A program made the position numbers and the translations under genes. Positions 1 through 6,474 of a DNA stretch of 8,950 nt are shown one piece after another. The stretch covers positions 1-8,950 of the forward strand of contig JBJKPE010000218.1 of the NCBI GenBank assembly GCA_046706685.1, written 5' to 3'. Under the pieces are notes generated by a model. The model saw only the letters and a program-made list of their open reading frames with translations, ran no database searches and was not told the DNA's origin. Numbering within the stretch: the stretch's first letter is position 1; every line of letters begins with the position of its first letter. The DNA is from JARRRD01 sp046706685 (GTDB lineage Bacteria; Nitrospirota; Thermodesulfovibrionia; Thermodesulfovibrionales; UBA6898).

Positions 1-132
1 TTCCTGAATGACAGGGATTTATCGATTCCCGATCCAAGCCGGTTGCGCAGATTCGCACGCCCTGGAGGCGATGACGGATTTGAAATTCAGGTCTTTTTGC
101 AACGACAGGTCAGGAATCGCACCACACAGGAA
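1..132. other. Region downstream of lpxI, no supported gene
   Basis: No gene can be supported here. On the minus strand, the direction of the operon, there is no ATG. The only frame with a usable start that stays open to the window edge begins at a GTG at 58. It has no Shine-Dalgarno sequence and its 19 codons resemble nothing I know. I see no convincing terminator hairpin. In related genomes this cluster often continues with an oxidoreductase gene and lpxB, and neither is visible here. The operon may end after lpxI, or the next gene may start beyond the window. Confidence 0.5.
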
Positions 133-948
133 TTATTTCCCCGAGTGATAGCCTACGACGGATATCCCGGCGCCGTCTGCCTCGGCAACCATTTTCTCCC
201 TGTCGAGGAGAATGCTCTGCCCAGCCTCTACAGCCAGTACACGGGCATGGACGGAGATCATGGCCCTGAGGGTGTCCAGACCCGTCACAGGAACGTCGAA
301 CCGCATGTCCTGCTGAGGCTTGCTCACCTTGACCACTACGGCCCCATTGCCCGCCAGCGTGCCTCCCCTCCTTATCGCCTCATCCGTCCCCTCTATAGCT
401 TCAACGGCCATCACAGCCTTATCTTTGACTACCACGGTTTGTCCAATGTCGAGCCTTCCGATCTGCTTGGCGATCTCACAACCAAAGGCAATGTCCAGCC
501 ACTCCTCTTTCGAGGGTGACAGCCTGGTGAGAACGCCCTCGGGCGTTAAAAGGCCGGAACTGAACTCGGTCGTGTCCAAAAGTCTGATGCCGTCTTTTTC
601 CAACTCCTTTGTGATAGCCAGCATGATGGAATCATCGCTTCTGTCTTTGAGTGAGAAAAGCACCTTGACAGCCCTCAGGTCGGGAGTAATCTTGCTCCTG
701 TACAGTAAAGATTTCGGGACCTTGCCGGCCATTACAGCCTCCTTTATGCCGGACTTGGTGAGTGTGTCGATGATCGTTCCCAGCTTCCCCACATTGACCC
801 ATTTGACTTCGTCCGCTGCCGTCGCAAGAGCCCTTTCGGCAAGCGGGTCAAGGCCCACAGCGATCACGGTGTATCCCTTGGCGCGGGCCTCGGCAGCGAT
901 TGCCAATGGCAGTTCACCGCTTCCGGCGATAAGACCCAGCTTTTTCAT
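133..948 (-). CDS. lpxI: UDP-2,3-diacylglucosamine pyrophosphatase LpxI (DUF1009)
   Basis: LpxI hydrolyses UDP-2,3-diacylglucosamine to lipid X (2,3-diacylglucosamine 1-phosphate) and UMP at the inner face of the cytoplasmic membrane, the fourth step of lipid A synthesis. It is the unrelated substitute for LpxH found in alphaproteobacteria and many other diderms. The 271-residue product is close to the family length (Caulobacter LpxI is about 280). It opens with the hallmark KLGLIAGSGELP and a Rossmann-like N-terminal half. Family signatures follow: GKVPKSLLY (about 75-83), GQTVVVKDKAVMAVEAIEGT (169-188), and KPQQDMRFDVPVTGLDT (210-226). The last carries the conserved aspartates (D214, D218) of the catalytic domain. 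The ATG at 948 was chosen because it gives the canonical N-terminus. A TTG at 957 would overlap the lpxA stop by four bases and sits better behind a GGAA, so it remains possible. It is the last recognisable gene of the operon. Confidence 0.93.
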   Translation of the reverse strand: MKKLGLIAGSGELPLAIAAEARAKGYTVIAVGLDPLAERALATAADEVKWVNVGKLGTIIDTLTKSGIKEAVMAGKVPKSLLYRSKITPDLRAVKVLFSLKDRSDDSIMLAITKELEKDGIRLLDTTEFSSGLLTPEGVLTRLSPSKEEWLDIAFGCEIAKQIGRLDIGQTVVVKDKAVMAVEAIEGTDEAIRRGGTLAGNGAVVVKVSKPQQDMRFDVPVTGLDTLRAMISVHARVLAVEAGQSILLDREKMVAEADGAGISVVGYHSGK

Positions 949-953
949 AATTT

Positions 954-1733
954 TCAACGGCAGATTCCGCGTTTGTTCTTTTCGATGAATTCGATGAGGT
1001 GCCTGATTTCGTCGGTGACAGGAACATCATCCTGAATTTTCTTCAGGGCGTCCCTCAGAGTGCGTTTTTCCCTGAAAAGGATCTTGTAAGCCTTCTTTAT
1101 CCCGTTTACGGTTGCGTCAGAGAACCCGTGTCTTTTCAATCCGATAGTATTCGGCCCGAAGAGCTTCGCCCGGGCTCCTGACGCCACCATGTAAGGCGGG
1201 ATATCCTGCCCTATGCCGCTGAAGCCGCCTACCATGGCGTACCTGCCTATTCTCGTGAACTGGTGAACTGCTACAAGCCCGCCGATCACGGCGTAATCCT
1301 CAACCAGCACGTGACCTGCCAGGGTTGCGGCGTTCGCCATTATTACATTGCTCCCTATCTTGCAGTCATGAGCGACATGCACATAGGCCATGAAGAAATT
1401 GTTATCGCCAATCGCAGTTACGCCGTCACCGCCGACGGAGGCTCTATGAACGGTGGTATATTCCCTGATAATATTGCCGTGGCCCAGGACGAGACGGGTA
1501 TGTTCGCCCTTGTATTTTAAGTCCTGCGGGGGTAAGCCTATGCTAGAAAAAGGATGTATAGTGCAGTTTTCACCTATCTGCGTGTCACCTTCTACGACCA
1601 CATGGGACAAAAGCCGCGAACCTCTCTCTATCCTTACGCCCTTGTGTATTATACAAAAGGGGCCAATTTCGACATCATGATCAAGTTCCGCCGTGGGGTC
1701 GACTATAGCGGTATCGTGAATTTTCGTCTTCAT
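954..1733 (-). CDS. lpxA: UDP-N-acetylglucosamine O-acyltransferase LpxA
   Basis: LpxA moves a 3-hydroxyacyl chain from acyl-ACP to the 3-OH of UDP-GlcNAc, the first step of lipid A synthesis, in the cytoplasm. The 259-residue protein matches the family length (about 255-267). Residues about 1-190 form the hexapeptide-repeat left-handed beta helix (VEIGPFC, TQIGENC, CKIGSNV and others). A helical C-terminal domain follows (about 195-259), entered through GLKRHGF. H122 in VHVAHDCKIG matches the E. coli catalytic His125, and H157 in AVHQF matches His160. G170 aligns with E. coli Gly173, the acyl-chain ruler, so a long chain near C14 is inferred. The reading frame is open further upstream to 1808, but the ATG at 1733 gives the family N-terminus. 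It also lies 4 bases after the fabZ stop, with GGGAG (1744-1748) about 10 bases ahead. Confidence 0.96.
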   Translation of the reverse strand: MKTKIHDTAIVDPTAELDHDVEIGPFCIIHKGVRIERGSRLLSHVVVEGDTQIGENCTIHPFSSIGLPPQDLKYKGEHTRLVLGHGNIIREYTTVHRASVGGDGVTAIGDNNFFMAYVHVAHDCKIGSNVIMANAATLAGHVLVEDYAVIGGLVAVHQFTRIGRYAMVGGFSGIGQDIPPYMVASGARAKLFGPNTIGLKRHGFSDATVNGIKKAYKILFREKRTLRDALKKIQDDVPVTDEIRHLIEFIEKNKRGICR

Positions 1734-1737
1734 TCTG

Positions 1738-2169
1738 TCAGATCTCCCTGTCCGTGACCATGGCCGTGAATTCCGCCTCAGATACCGTCTTCCCGTCAAC
1801 TGTTGCAACGCCAGAAAATTTCCAGACTTTGCCCCTTTGTTTCAGCACCTTGATTTCCATTATTACCTGGTCGCCCGGCACAATGGGGCGCCTGAACTTT
1901 GCGTTGTCGATGCTCATGAAGTAGACCGATTTGCCTTCAACACCGGAACGAAAGGCCATCACTCCGGCAACTTGTGCCATGGCCTCTATTATAAGCACCC
2001 CGGGCATAATGGGCTGCTCCGGAAAATGCCCCTGGAAAAAAGGCTCGTTGATCGTAACGTTTTTTATCCCCGTTGCGCGCACTCCCGGCTCCAGCTCAAC
2101 AATTCTGTCGACCAGGAGGAACGGGTACCGGTGCGGCAGATTCTTCATTATCTCATTTATCGTCAGCAT
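1738..2169 (-). CDS. fabZ: 3-hydroxyacyl-ACP dehydratase FabZ
   Basis: FabZ dehydrates (3R)-hydroxyacyl-ACP to trans-2-enoyl-ACP in type II fatty acid elongation. It draws on the same hydroxyacyl-ACP pool used by LpxA and LpxD, which is the usual explanation for its place in lpx clusters. The 143 residues form a single hot-dog fold of normal length. The N-terminal LPHRYPFLLVDRI (11-23) is the family signature. GHFP contains the catalytic His48, and PGVLIIEAMAQ contains the catalytic Glu62. The start at 2169 is preferred to the internal ATG at 2148 because a strong Shine-Dalgarno sequence (AAGGGGGAAG, about 2177-2186) stands at good spacing. With this start the gene overlaps the end of lpxD by 17 bases, which suggests translational coupling. 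Confidence 0.96.
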   Translation of the reverse strand: MLTINEIMKNLPHRYPFLLVDRIVELEPGVRATGIKNVTINEPFFQGHFPEQPIMPGVLIIEAMAQVAGVMAFRSGVEGKSVYFMSIDNAKFRRPIVPGDQVIMEIKVLKQRGKVWKFSGVATVDGKTVSEAEFTAMVTDREI

Positions 2170-3181
2170 GTCTAGCTTCCCCCTTTTCCAGTTTGTTTTC
2201 GAGTTCCCTTATCCTTCTGTTCATTTCGGGCAGCTTTGAGAACAGGGCCTGGGCCTTCAGCCAGTTCCGGTGAGGAATGGCGGGCGATCCGGAATACATG
2301 CCTTTTATATAATGTCCGGTGAGCCCCGACTGGGCACCGATGATTGTCCCAGGTTCAAGAGAACTGTGATCGGCAATTCCCACCTGGCCCGCAAGCGTCA
2401 CAAAGTCTCCTATCTCGCTGCTGCCGCTGATACCCACCTGGGCGATGATCAGTGAGTTTTTCCCGATGGTTACGTTGTGAGCGATCTGCACCAGGTTATC
2501 GATCTTTGTCCCCTGCCCAATGACGGTATTGCCCGTGGTCGCACGGTCGATTGATACGTTGGAGCCTATCTCTACGTCATCTTCGACTACGACTCCGCCT
2601 ACCTGGGGTATTTTGTAGTGTATTCCTTTTTCGAAAACATAGCCGAACCCGTCCGATCCTATAACCGAGCCGGAATGTATGACGACCCGTTCCCCGATCC
2701 GTACGTTTTCTCTGATCGTTACGTTTGGATGGATGACGCAGCCCTTTCCGAGCTTGGCGTGACTTCCGATAAAGACGCCCGGGTAGATGACCGTGTCGTC
2801 CCCTATGGAGGCATGATCAGCGATGTACGCCATGGGAAACACCGTTACGTTCCTCCCTATAGCCGCTTCAGCGGAGACGAATGCCGACTCGCTTATGCCG
2901 GGCTCAAAAGCCGGCGCCGGATGAAATATCTCCAATGCCTTCGCGAATGCGTAATAGGGATTGCCAACCTGAAGCTGGGTGATGGCGAGTCCTTCCAGCG
3001 GCTCCTTCACAATCACACAGGAAGCCTGACTTCCCTGCAGAAACTTCGCGAATTTTGCTGAAGTGACGAAGGTAATATCGCCTCTTCCGGCGTCTTGAAC
3101 GCCCGAGGCGCCTGTGATCTCAACGCCGGGATCACCGATTACCGTTCCCTCTACAAGTTCGGAAAATTCTCTCAGTTTCAT
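2153..3181 (-). CDS. lpxD: UDP-3-O-(3-hydroxyacyl)glucosamine N-acyltransferase LpxD
   Basis: LpxD transfers a second 3-hydroxyacyl chain from ACP to the 2-amino group of UDP-3-O-acylglucosamine, the third step of lipid A synthesis. The 342 residues match the family length. The N-terminal uridine-binding domain (about 1-95, beginning MKLREFSELVEG) is followed by the left-handed beta helix (about 100-300) and a C-terminal helix rich in charge (about 305-342). Signatures include SDGFGY (176-181), SNVSIDRAT (207-215), and IDNLVQIAHNV, whose H235 corresponds to E. coli catalytic His239. The frame is open upstream to a GTG at 3250, but the ATG at 3181 gives the family start. Its Shine-Dalgarno sequence is weak (GGA about 13 bases ahead), unlike the other genes here. 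It lies 90 bases after ompH. Confidence 0.96.
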   Translation of the reverse strand: MKLREFSELVEGTVIGDPGVEITGASGVQDAGRGDITFVTSAKFAKFLQGSQASCVIVKEPLEGLAITQLQVGNPYYAFAKALEIFHPAPAFEPGISESAFVSAEAAIGRNVTVFPMAYIADHASIGDDTVIYPGVFIGSHAKLGKGCVIHPNVTIRENVRIGERVVIHSGSVIGSDGFGYVFEKGIHYKIPQVGGVVVEDDVEIGSNVSIDRATTGNTVIGQGTKIDNLVQIAHNVTIGKNSLIIAQVGISGSSEIGDFVTLAGQVGIADHSSLEPGTIIGAQSGLTGHYIKGMYSGSPAIPHRNWLKAQALFSKLPEMNRRIRELENKLEKGEARHADDK

Positions 3182-3271
3182 CGAATGAGTGTATCCAAAG
3201 ATAAATTCAGGGACGAGAAATAACGCCTTCCTGAATGGAGGGAGGCGCACAAATCCCTGAATAAACGTATG
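3182..3271 (-). repeat. Nested inverted repeats in the ompH-lpxD gap
   Basis: The only sizeable gap inside the envelope operon holds a perfect 9-base inverted repeat, ATTCAGGGA (3205-3213) and TCCCTGAAT (3254-3262). Inside it lies a smaller hairpin, CGCCTTCC (3224-3231) against GGGAGGCG (3240-3247), with one imperfect pair. A partial third copy of the TCCTGAAT arm lies at 3229-3236. No T-run follows in the operon direction, so it is not a standard terminator. It could be an RNA-processing or attenuation element, or chance. Confidence 0.35.
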
Positions 3272-3805
3272 CTAATTGTCCGACGTCGGATGCGATGCGT
3301 TATACTGTTTGATTACCTCTTCCGTCAGGTCAAGGTTCTTTTTTGAATAAAGGACTATGCCCTCTGCATTCTCTATGATCATGGTATAGCCTTCCTTCTG
3401 ACCTATTTTTTTGATAACGCCCCTCAAGCCAGTCAAGATCCCGTCGGTAAGATCCGATTCTCTTTGTTTTACGTCGCTCTGGGAGTCTGAAACCATCCTC
3501 TGGTAATCTCTCATCATCCGGTCCAGATCGTCCTGCTTTGATTTTTTGGCGTCGGGCGAGAGGACAGAGGATTGTTTGTCAAGTTCTGCTTTCAATTTTT
3601 CTATGGCCTTGCCCTTTTCGTTTATGGCCGCCTGCTTCGACTTGATGACAGATTCAAGTTCAGCCTTCGCTTTCTTCCCCGCATCCGACTCGTTGAGTGC
3701 CTTCATGAGATCGACAACGCCTATCTTCATAGTAATAGTGTCCGCATAGGCGTACCTGCCTGCCATCAAACCAAAGATCACCACCAGTAATAATAGTTTC
3801 CTCAT
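3272..3805 (-). CDS. ompH: OmpH/Skp-family periplasmic chaperone
   Basis: Skp/OmpH chaperones form trimers in the periplasm that hold unfolded outer-membrane proteins on the way to the BAM complex. The 177-residue product has a signal peptide (MRKLLLLVVIFGLMAG, cleavage predicted after AYA at residue 21). The family opening IGVVDLMKALNESDAGKKA (28-46) follows, then a long Lys/Glu/Gln-rich coiled coil (about 45-125) that forms the chaperone tentacles. The C-terminal strand region (GYTMIIENAEGIVLYSKKNLDLTEEVIKQYN) is typical. The ATG at 3805 is chosen because it begins the signal peptide and has AGGAG (3813-3817) 7 bases ahead. An ATG at 3820 would lie on the Shine-Dalgarno sequence itself. It follows bamA by 22 bases, the classic bamA-skp-lpxD order. 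Confidence 0.93.
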   Translation of the reverse strand: MRKLLLLVVIFGLMAGRYAYADTITMKIGVVDLMKALNESDAGKKAKAELESVIKSKQAAINEKGKAIEKLKAELDKQSSVLSPDAKKSKQDDLDRMMRDYQRMVSDSQSDVKQRESDLTDGILTGLRGVIKKIGQKEGYTMIIENAEGIVLYSKKNLDLTEEVIKQYNASHPTSDN

Positions 3806-3827
3806 GTTCCTTCTCCTCATATATGGT

Positions 3828-6065
3828 TTAGAAAAAGCTTCCAAAGGCAAACTCAATCTTGCTTGCGCTTTCGCCCGGTTTCCTGGCGAGATTATAGCCC
3901 CATTCAACCCTGATAGGGCCCATAGGAGATATCCACCGTATACCTGCACCGGTTGTGTATCTCAGGCTGCCAAAGTTCTGGAAATTGTCGTAGGAGTTTC
4001 CGGCGTCGAAGAACACCACCCCTTTGAATCTCATCTCCGGCAGAATGGGGAAAACGTATTCAGTGTTAAAAACCAGTTCTGTCGTTCCTCCTATTGCATC
4101 ATGGGTATTCTCGTCCTTCGGACCTGCATCGCCGAAGCCCAGCCCCCTCACGGTGTAGATGCCACCCACATAAAACCTTTCATACAGAGGCAGTGTCTTG
4201 TCGAAGATGCCGTGTCCATATCCGAAACGTCCGCGCACCATAAAATTAGTGCTCCCCAGCGGAAAGTACCATGCGGAGTCAAGGGTGCCCTTTACGAATT
4301 TATTGCTGCCGCCAAGCCCGGCGAAGGTGAAGGTAAGTGAATTTCGGGAACCCCTTGAAGGATCCAGGTAATTGTCCCGGCTGTCCCTGACAATGGAAGG
4401 GGTGATACTGCTGGTTGTATTTGTTCCCATTTGATCCCGTATTATCGGCGACACCCCCTCCGAAATGTTGTATATCGTGGCCCTTTCAAAATTATACCCC
4501 AGGCTTCCGCTCCAGTATTCCGAAAAATTTTTCCCCAGGCTTATGTAGGCGCCGGTGGCACGCTCGTCGTATTCTATGTATTGCCGGCTGTTCTTGTAAA
4601 CGCCCGTTGACAGGGATATCGGTTTATCAAGGAACCATGGGTCCCTGAATGAGATCTCGTAGAGTGAACTCACTCCGCCAAGTTCGCCTTTAATTTTTAA
4701 ATACTGGCCTCTCCCAAAAAGGTTGCCCAGGGTCAGATCGGTAGTTGCGATAAATTTGTCGACGGAACTGTACCCGCCGCCTATACTCAGGAAGTCTGTG
4801 GATTTTTCTTTTACCTTGACGTCCAGGTCAACCACCTTCTCTTTGTACTCAGGTTTCGGGATCATCTCGACAGTGTCGAAATAATTGAGGTTGTTTATTC
4901 TCTCGTAGCTCCTTCTGATTTTTGAACTGTCAAAAATATCCCCCTCATCGAGCCTCATCTCTCTTCTGATAACCTTGTCCCTGGTCTTGGTGTTGCCTGA
5001 TACTTCTATCCTGCCCATCCGGTAGCGGTCGCCTTCGCTGATAGTGAGAGTTACGCGGACGGTCTTGTTCTTGTCGTCAGGGACAAGATCGGGCGTGACA
5101 GAGACAAGGGCATAGCCGTTGTCCATGTAAAGACTGGAGATTCCCTGGATGTTTTTTTCAAGGAGGCTCTTGTCAAAAACGCTGCCCGGCTTGATGGTTA
5201 TCTTCTCCCTGATCGCCTTGTCGCTATAGGCCTTATTGCCTGTTACATCCACCGATGAGATTCTGTACTGGTCCCCTTCCGAAACCTGTATTTTGATGGT
5301 CATGCCTTTTTCTTTCCTGTTGACTTTGATCTCAGGTTCCCCGACGACCGCCTTAATATACCCGTGGTCGAAGTAAAGGTTTTTTATTCTCTCAACGTCC
5401 TTCTCCATTTCGTCCTTCTTGTAGTATCCCGACGAGCTTATAAAGGAAAAAAGCCACCATGTAGACGTTTTCATTGCTCCTTTGATCTTGGACGAGGAAA
5501 TATGCTTGTTGCCTTCTATTATTATCTTGCGGATCTTTATCTTCGGTCCTTCATCGATCTGATAGGTCAGGGTGACGTCGTTTTCTGAAACCTTTTTTAT
5601 GACAGGAACAACATTTGCCAGCCAGTAGCCTTCCTCTTCATAGAATTTCCTTAATTTCACGGCATTGTCCTGAATGAGGACGGTGTCTGCGATGGAGCCG
5701 GGGCTTAACGAGATTTTTTCTTTCAGCTTGGCGTCGTCGTACTCCTTGTTGCGCTGGATATCTATTTTTATTATCGTCGGCTTCTGGTTGAGGATGTAAA
5801 TGAGCTTCAGGCCCCCTTCAAAAGGTTCGGCCTCAACCTTCACATCGTCAAAGTATCCCATCTTGTATATTGTCTTTATGTCGGTGCTGATCTTGTCCTC
5901 GGACAGAGGCTCGCCGACCTTTTCCAAAATCTTCGATTTTACAGCCCCTTCCTCCATCCTGTGCAGTCCCTGGATCTCGATTTTGGTGACGACTGGCTGA
6001 CCCTGGGCGTAGGCAACGCTTCCCAGCAAGATGACGAACAACAAAAAAAGTGTTACACTGCGCAT
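3828..6065 (-). CDS. bamA: Outer-membrane protein assembly factor BamA
   Basis: BamA is the Omp85 core of the BAM complex, which folds beta-barrel proteins into the outer membrane. The 745-residue protein has a signal peptide (1-20, cleavage after AYA). Five POTRA domains follow at about 26-96, 97-175, 176-266, 267-347 and 348-424, each with the pattern I-x-G-N/L and GY-F/Y. A 16-strand barrel runs from about 425 to 745. VRGLGFGDAGP (from 639) is the VRG motif of the L6 loop that reaches into the barrel. The protein ends in FAFGSFF, an aromatic C-terminal beta-signal. The start has GGAG (6071-6074) 5 bases ahead. It is the first gene of the envelope operon, reading away from dsrA, and it is complete with no frameshift. 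Confidence 0.97.
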   Translation of the reverse strand: MRSVTLFLLFVILLGSVAYAQGQPVVTKIEIQGLHRMEEGAVKSKILEKVGEPLSEDKISTDIKTIYKMGYFDDVKVEAEPFEGGLKLIYILNQKPTIIKIDIQRNKEYDDAKLKEKISLSPGSIADTVLIQDNAVKLRKFYEEEGYWLANVVPVIKKVSENDVTLTYQIDEGPKIKIRKIIIEGNKHISSSKIKGAMKTSTWWLFSFISSSGYYKKDEMEKDVERIKNLYFDHGYIKAVVGEPEIKVNRKEKGMTIKIQVSEGDQYRISSVDVTGNKAYSDKAIREKITIKPGSVFDKSLLEKNIQGISSLYMDNGYALVSVTPDLVPDDKNKTVRVTLTISEGDRYRMGRIEVSGNTKTRDKVIRREMRLDEGDIFDSSKIRRSYERINNLNYFDTVEMIPKPEYKEKVVDLDVKVKEKSTDFLSIGGGYSSVDKFIATTDLTLGNLFGRGQYLKIKGELGGVSSLYEISFRDPWFLDKPISLSTGVYKNSRQYIEYDERATGAYISLGKNFSEYWSGSLGYNFERATIYNISEGVSPIIRDQMGTNTTSSITPSIVRDSRDNYLDPSRGSRNSLTFTFAGLGGSNKFVKGTLDSAWYFPLGSTNFMVRGRFGYGHGIFDKTLPLYERFYVGGIYTVRGLGFGDAGPKDENTHDAIGGTTELVFNTEYVFPILPEMRFKGVVFFDAGNSYDNFQNFGSLRYTTGAGIRWISPMGPIRVEWGYNLARKPGESASKIEFAFGSFF

Positions 6066-6111
6066 TCTCTCTCCACGTTCCCTCTCCTATATAATGAAAA
6101 AAAGCTCGATA

Positions 6112-6140
6112 AGTATAGCACTTAAGCGGGGGGGAAAGTA
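6112..6140 (-). promoter_or_regulatory. Candidate extended -10 promoter of the bamA operon
   Basis: Read on the minus strand, TGCTATACT (6120-6112) is a textbook extended -10 element (TGn before TATACT), about 47 bases before the bamA start. The -35 position 17 bases upstream reads TACTTT, a poor match, but an extended -10 can work without a strong -35. A second AT-rich box (ATTATATA, around 6088-6095) is too close to the Shine-Dalgarno sequence to be as likely. Confidence 0.45.
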
Positions 6141-6278
6141 AATAGGAAAATAAGAACAGACCGGCGTCCTGAAGAGCTCCTGAGGTACGACCCGGCGCCG
6201 CACACGAGTCTGGCATTGACGAGGTTTGCAGTATCCCGACCGTTTTTGTAAAGTGACAGCTGAAGATACTGCTCCTGC

Positions 6279-6297
6279 CCGGGGTAAATTTCCCCGG
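6279..6297. repeat. CCGGGG/CCCCGG palindrome
   Basis: Perfect 6-bp GC-only arms (6279-6284 and 6292-6297) flank the 7-base centre TAAATTT. It sits about 80 bases upstream of the dsrA -35 box and about 160 bases upstream of the bamA -10 box. There is no T-run on either side. It could be an operator for a dimeric regulator or a small structured element. Nothing in the sequence decides. Confidence 0.3.
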
Positions 6298-6375
6298 ACC
6301 CTTGAATTCTCTTCATACGATGTCCAATAATTGAGGAAAATAAGTAATAATGATTTGTAGATTAATTTTTTTTAT

Positions 6376-6403
6376 TTGACCATTCTGCAAAAGGTGTTTT
6401 AAT
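6376..6403 (+). promoter_or_regulatory. Candidate sigma70-type promoter of dsrAB
   Basis: TTGACC (6376-6381, five of six consensus bases) and TTTAAT (6398-6403, five of six) are separated by 16 bases, behind an AT-rich upstream stretch. A start near 6410 would give a leader of about 65 bases before dsrA. The overlap of CTGCAA (6385-6390) with the spacer makes regulator contact possible. Confidence 0.6.
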
Positions 6404-6437
6404 CTGTTAAGCGCCTGCATAACTGCAAGTTCTGCAA
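6383..6437 (+). repeat. CTGCA repeats in the dsrA promoter and leader
   Basis: TTCTGCAA occurs exactly at 6383-6390 and 6430-6437. CTGCAT (6415-6420) and CTGCAA (6423-6428) lie between, so the last three copies are spaced 8 and 9 bases apart. The middle copy is also centred in the small palindrome AACT-GCA-AGTT (6421-6431). One copy is inside the promoter spacer and three are in the predicted leader. This could be a binding array for a regulator or part of leader RNA structure. Confidence 0.35.
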
Positions 6438-6474
6438 TATAAGGCTTTGAAAATCATTAATAAAGGAGGATTTT

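Larger units (their letters stand above)
6066..6474. other. Divergent bamA-dsrA intergenic region
   Basis: This is the only stretch over 300 bases without a gene. It holds the promoter candidates for both divergent blocks, a CCGGGG/CCCCGG palindrome at 6279-6297, and CTGCA repeats from 6385 to 6437. The dsrA-proximal part (about 6320-6410) is strongly AT-rich, as expected of a promoter zone. A 64-codon minus-strand frame (6122-6316) and a 41-codon plus-strand frame (6126-6248) are open, but neither looks like a real gene. I see no tRNA or recognised riboswitch. Confidence 0.7.

Noticed and set aside
1..10. TTCCTGAATG at the window start repeated at 3228-3237
   Set aside because: A single 10-base match in almost 9 kb is expected by chance, and the flanks do not match.
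320..988. 222-codon plus-strand frame opposite lpxI
   Set aside because: It has low-complexity Ser/Leu/Ala-rich composition typical of an antisense shadow. lpxI on the other strand explains the conservation.
6089..6094. TATATA/TATAAT-like box on the plus strand near bamA
   Set aside because: As a dsrA promoter it is about 380 bases too far upstream and has no matching -35. On the minus strand it is too close to the bamA ribosome site.
6126..6251. Plus-strand frame containing EELLRYDPAP, reminiscent of the cytochrome P450 helix K (ExxR) region
   Set aside because: It has only 41 codons, no start and no heme-cysteine region, and it ends in a stop. It is most likely a chance resemblance. A translated search of 6066-6474 against P450s would settle whether it is a gene relic.
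6122..6316. 64-codon minus-strand frame upstream of bamA (starts MKRIQGSGEIYPGQEQ)
   Set aside because: It has only a weak GGA ahead of its ATG, no known family and an odd C-terminus, and it runs through the palindrome into the bamA promoter zone. It could be a small gene, but nothing supports it.
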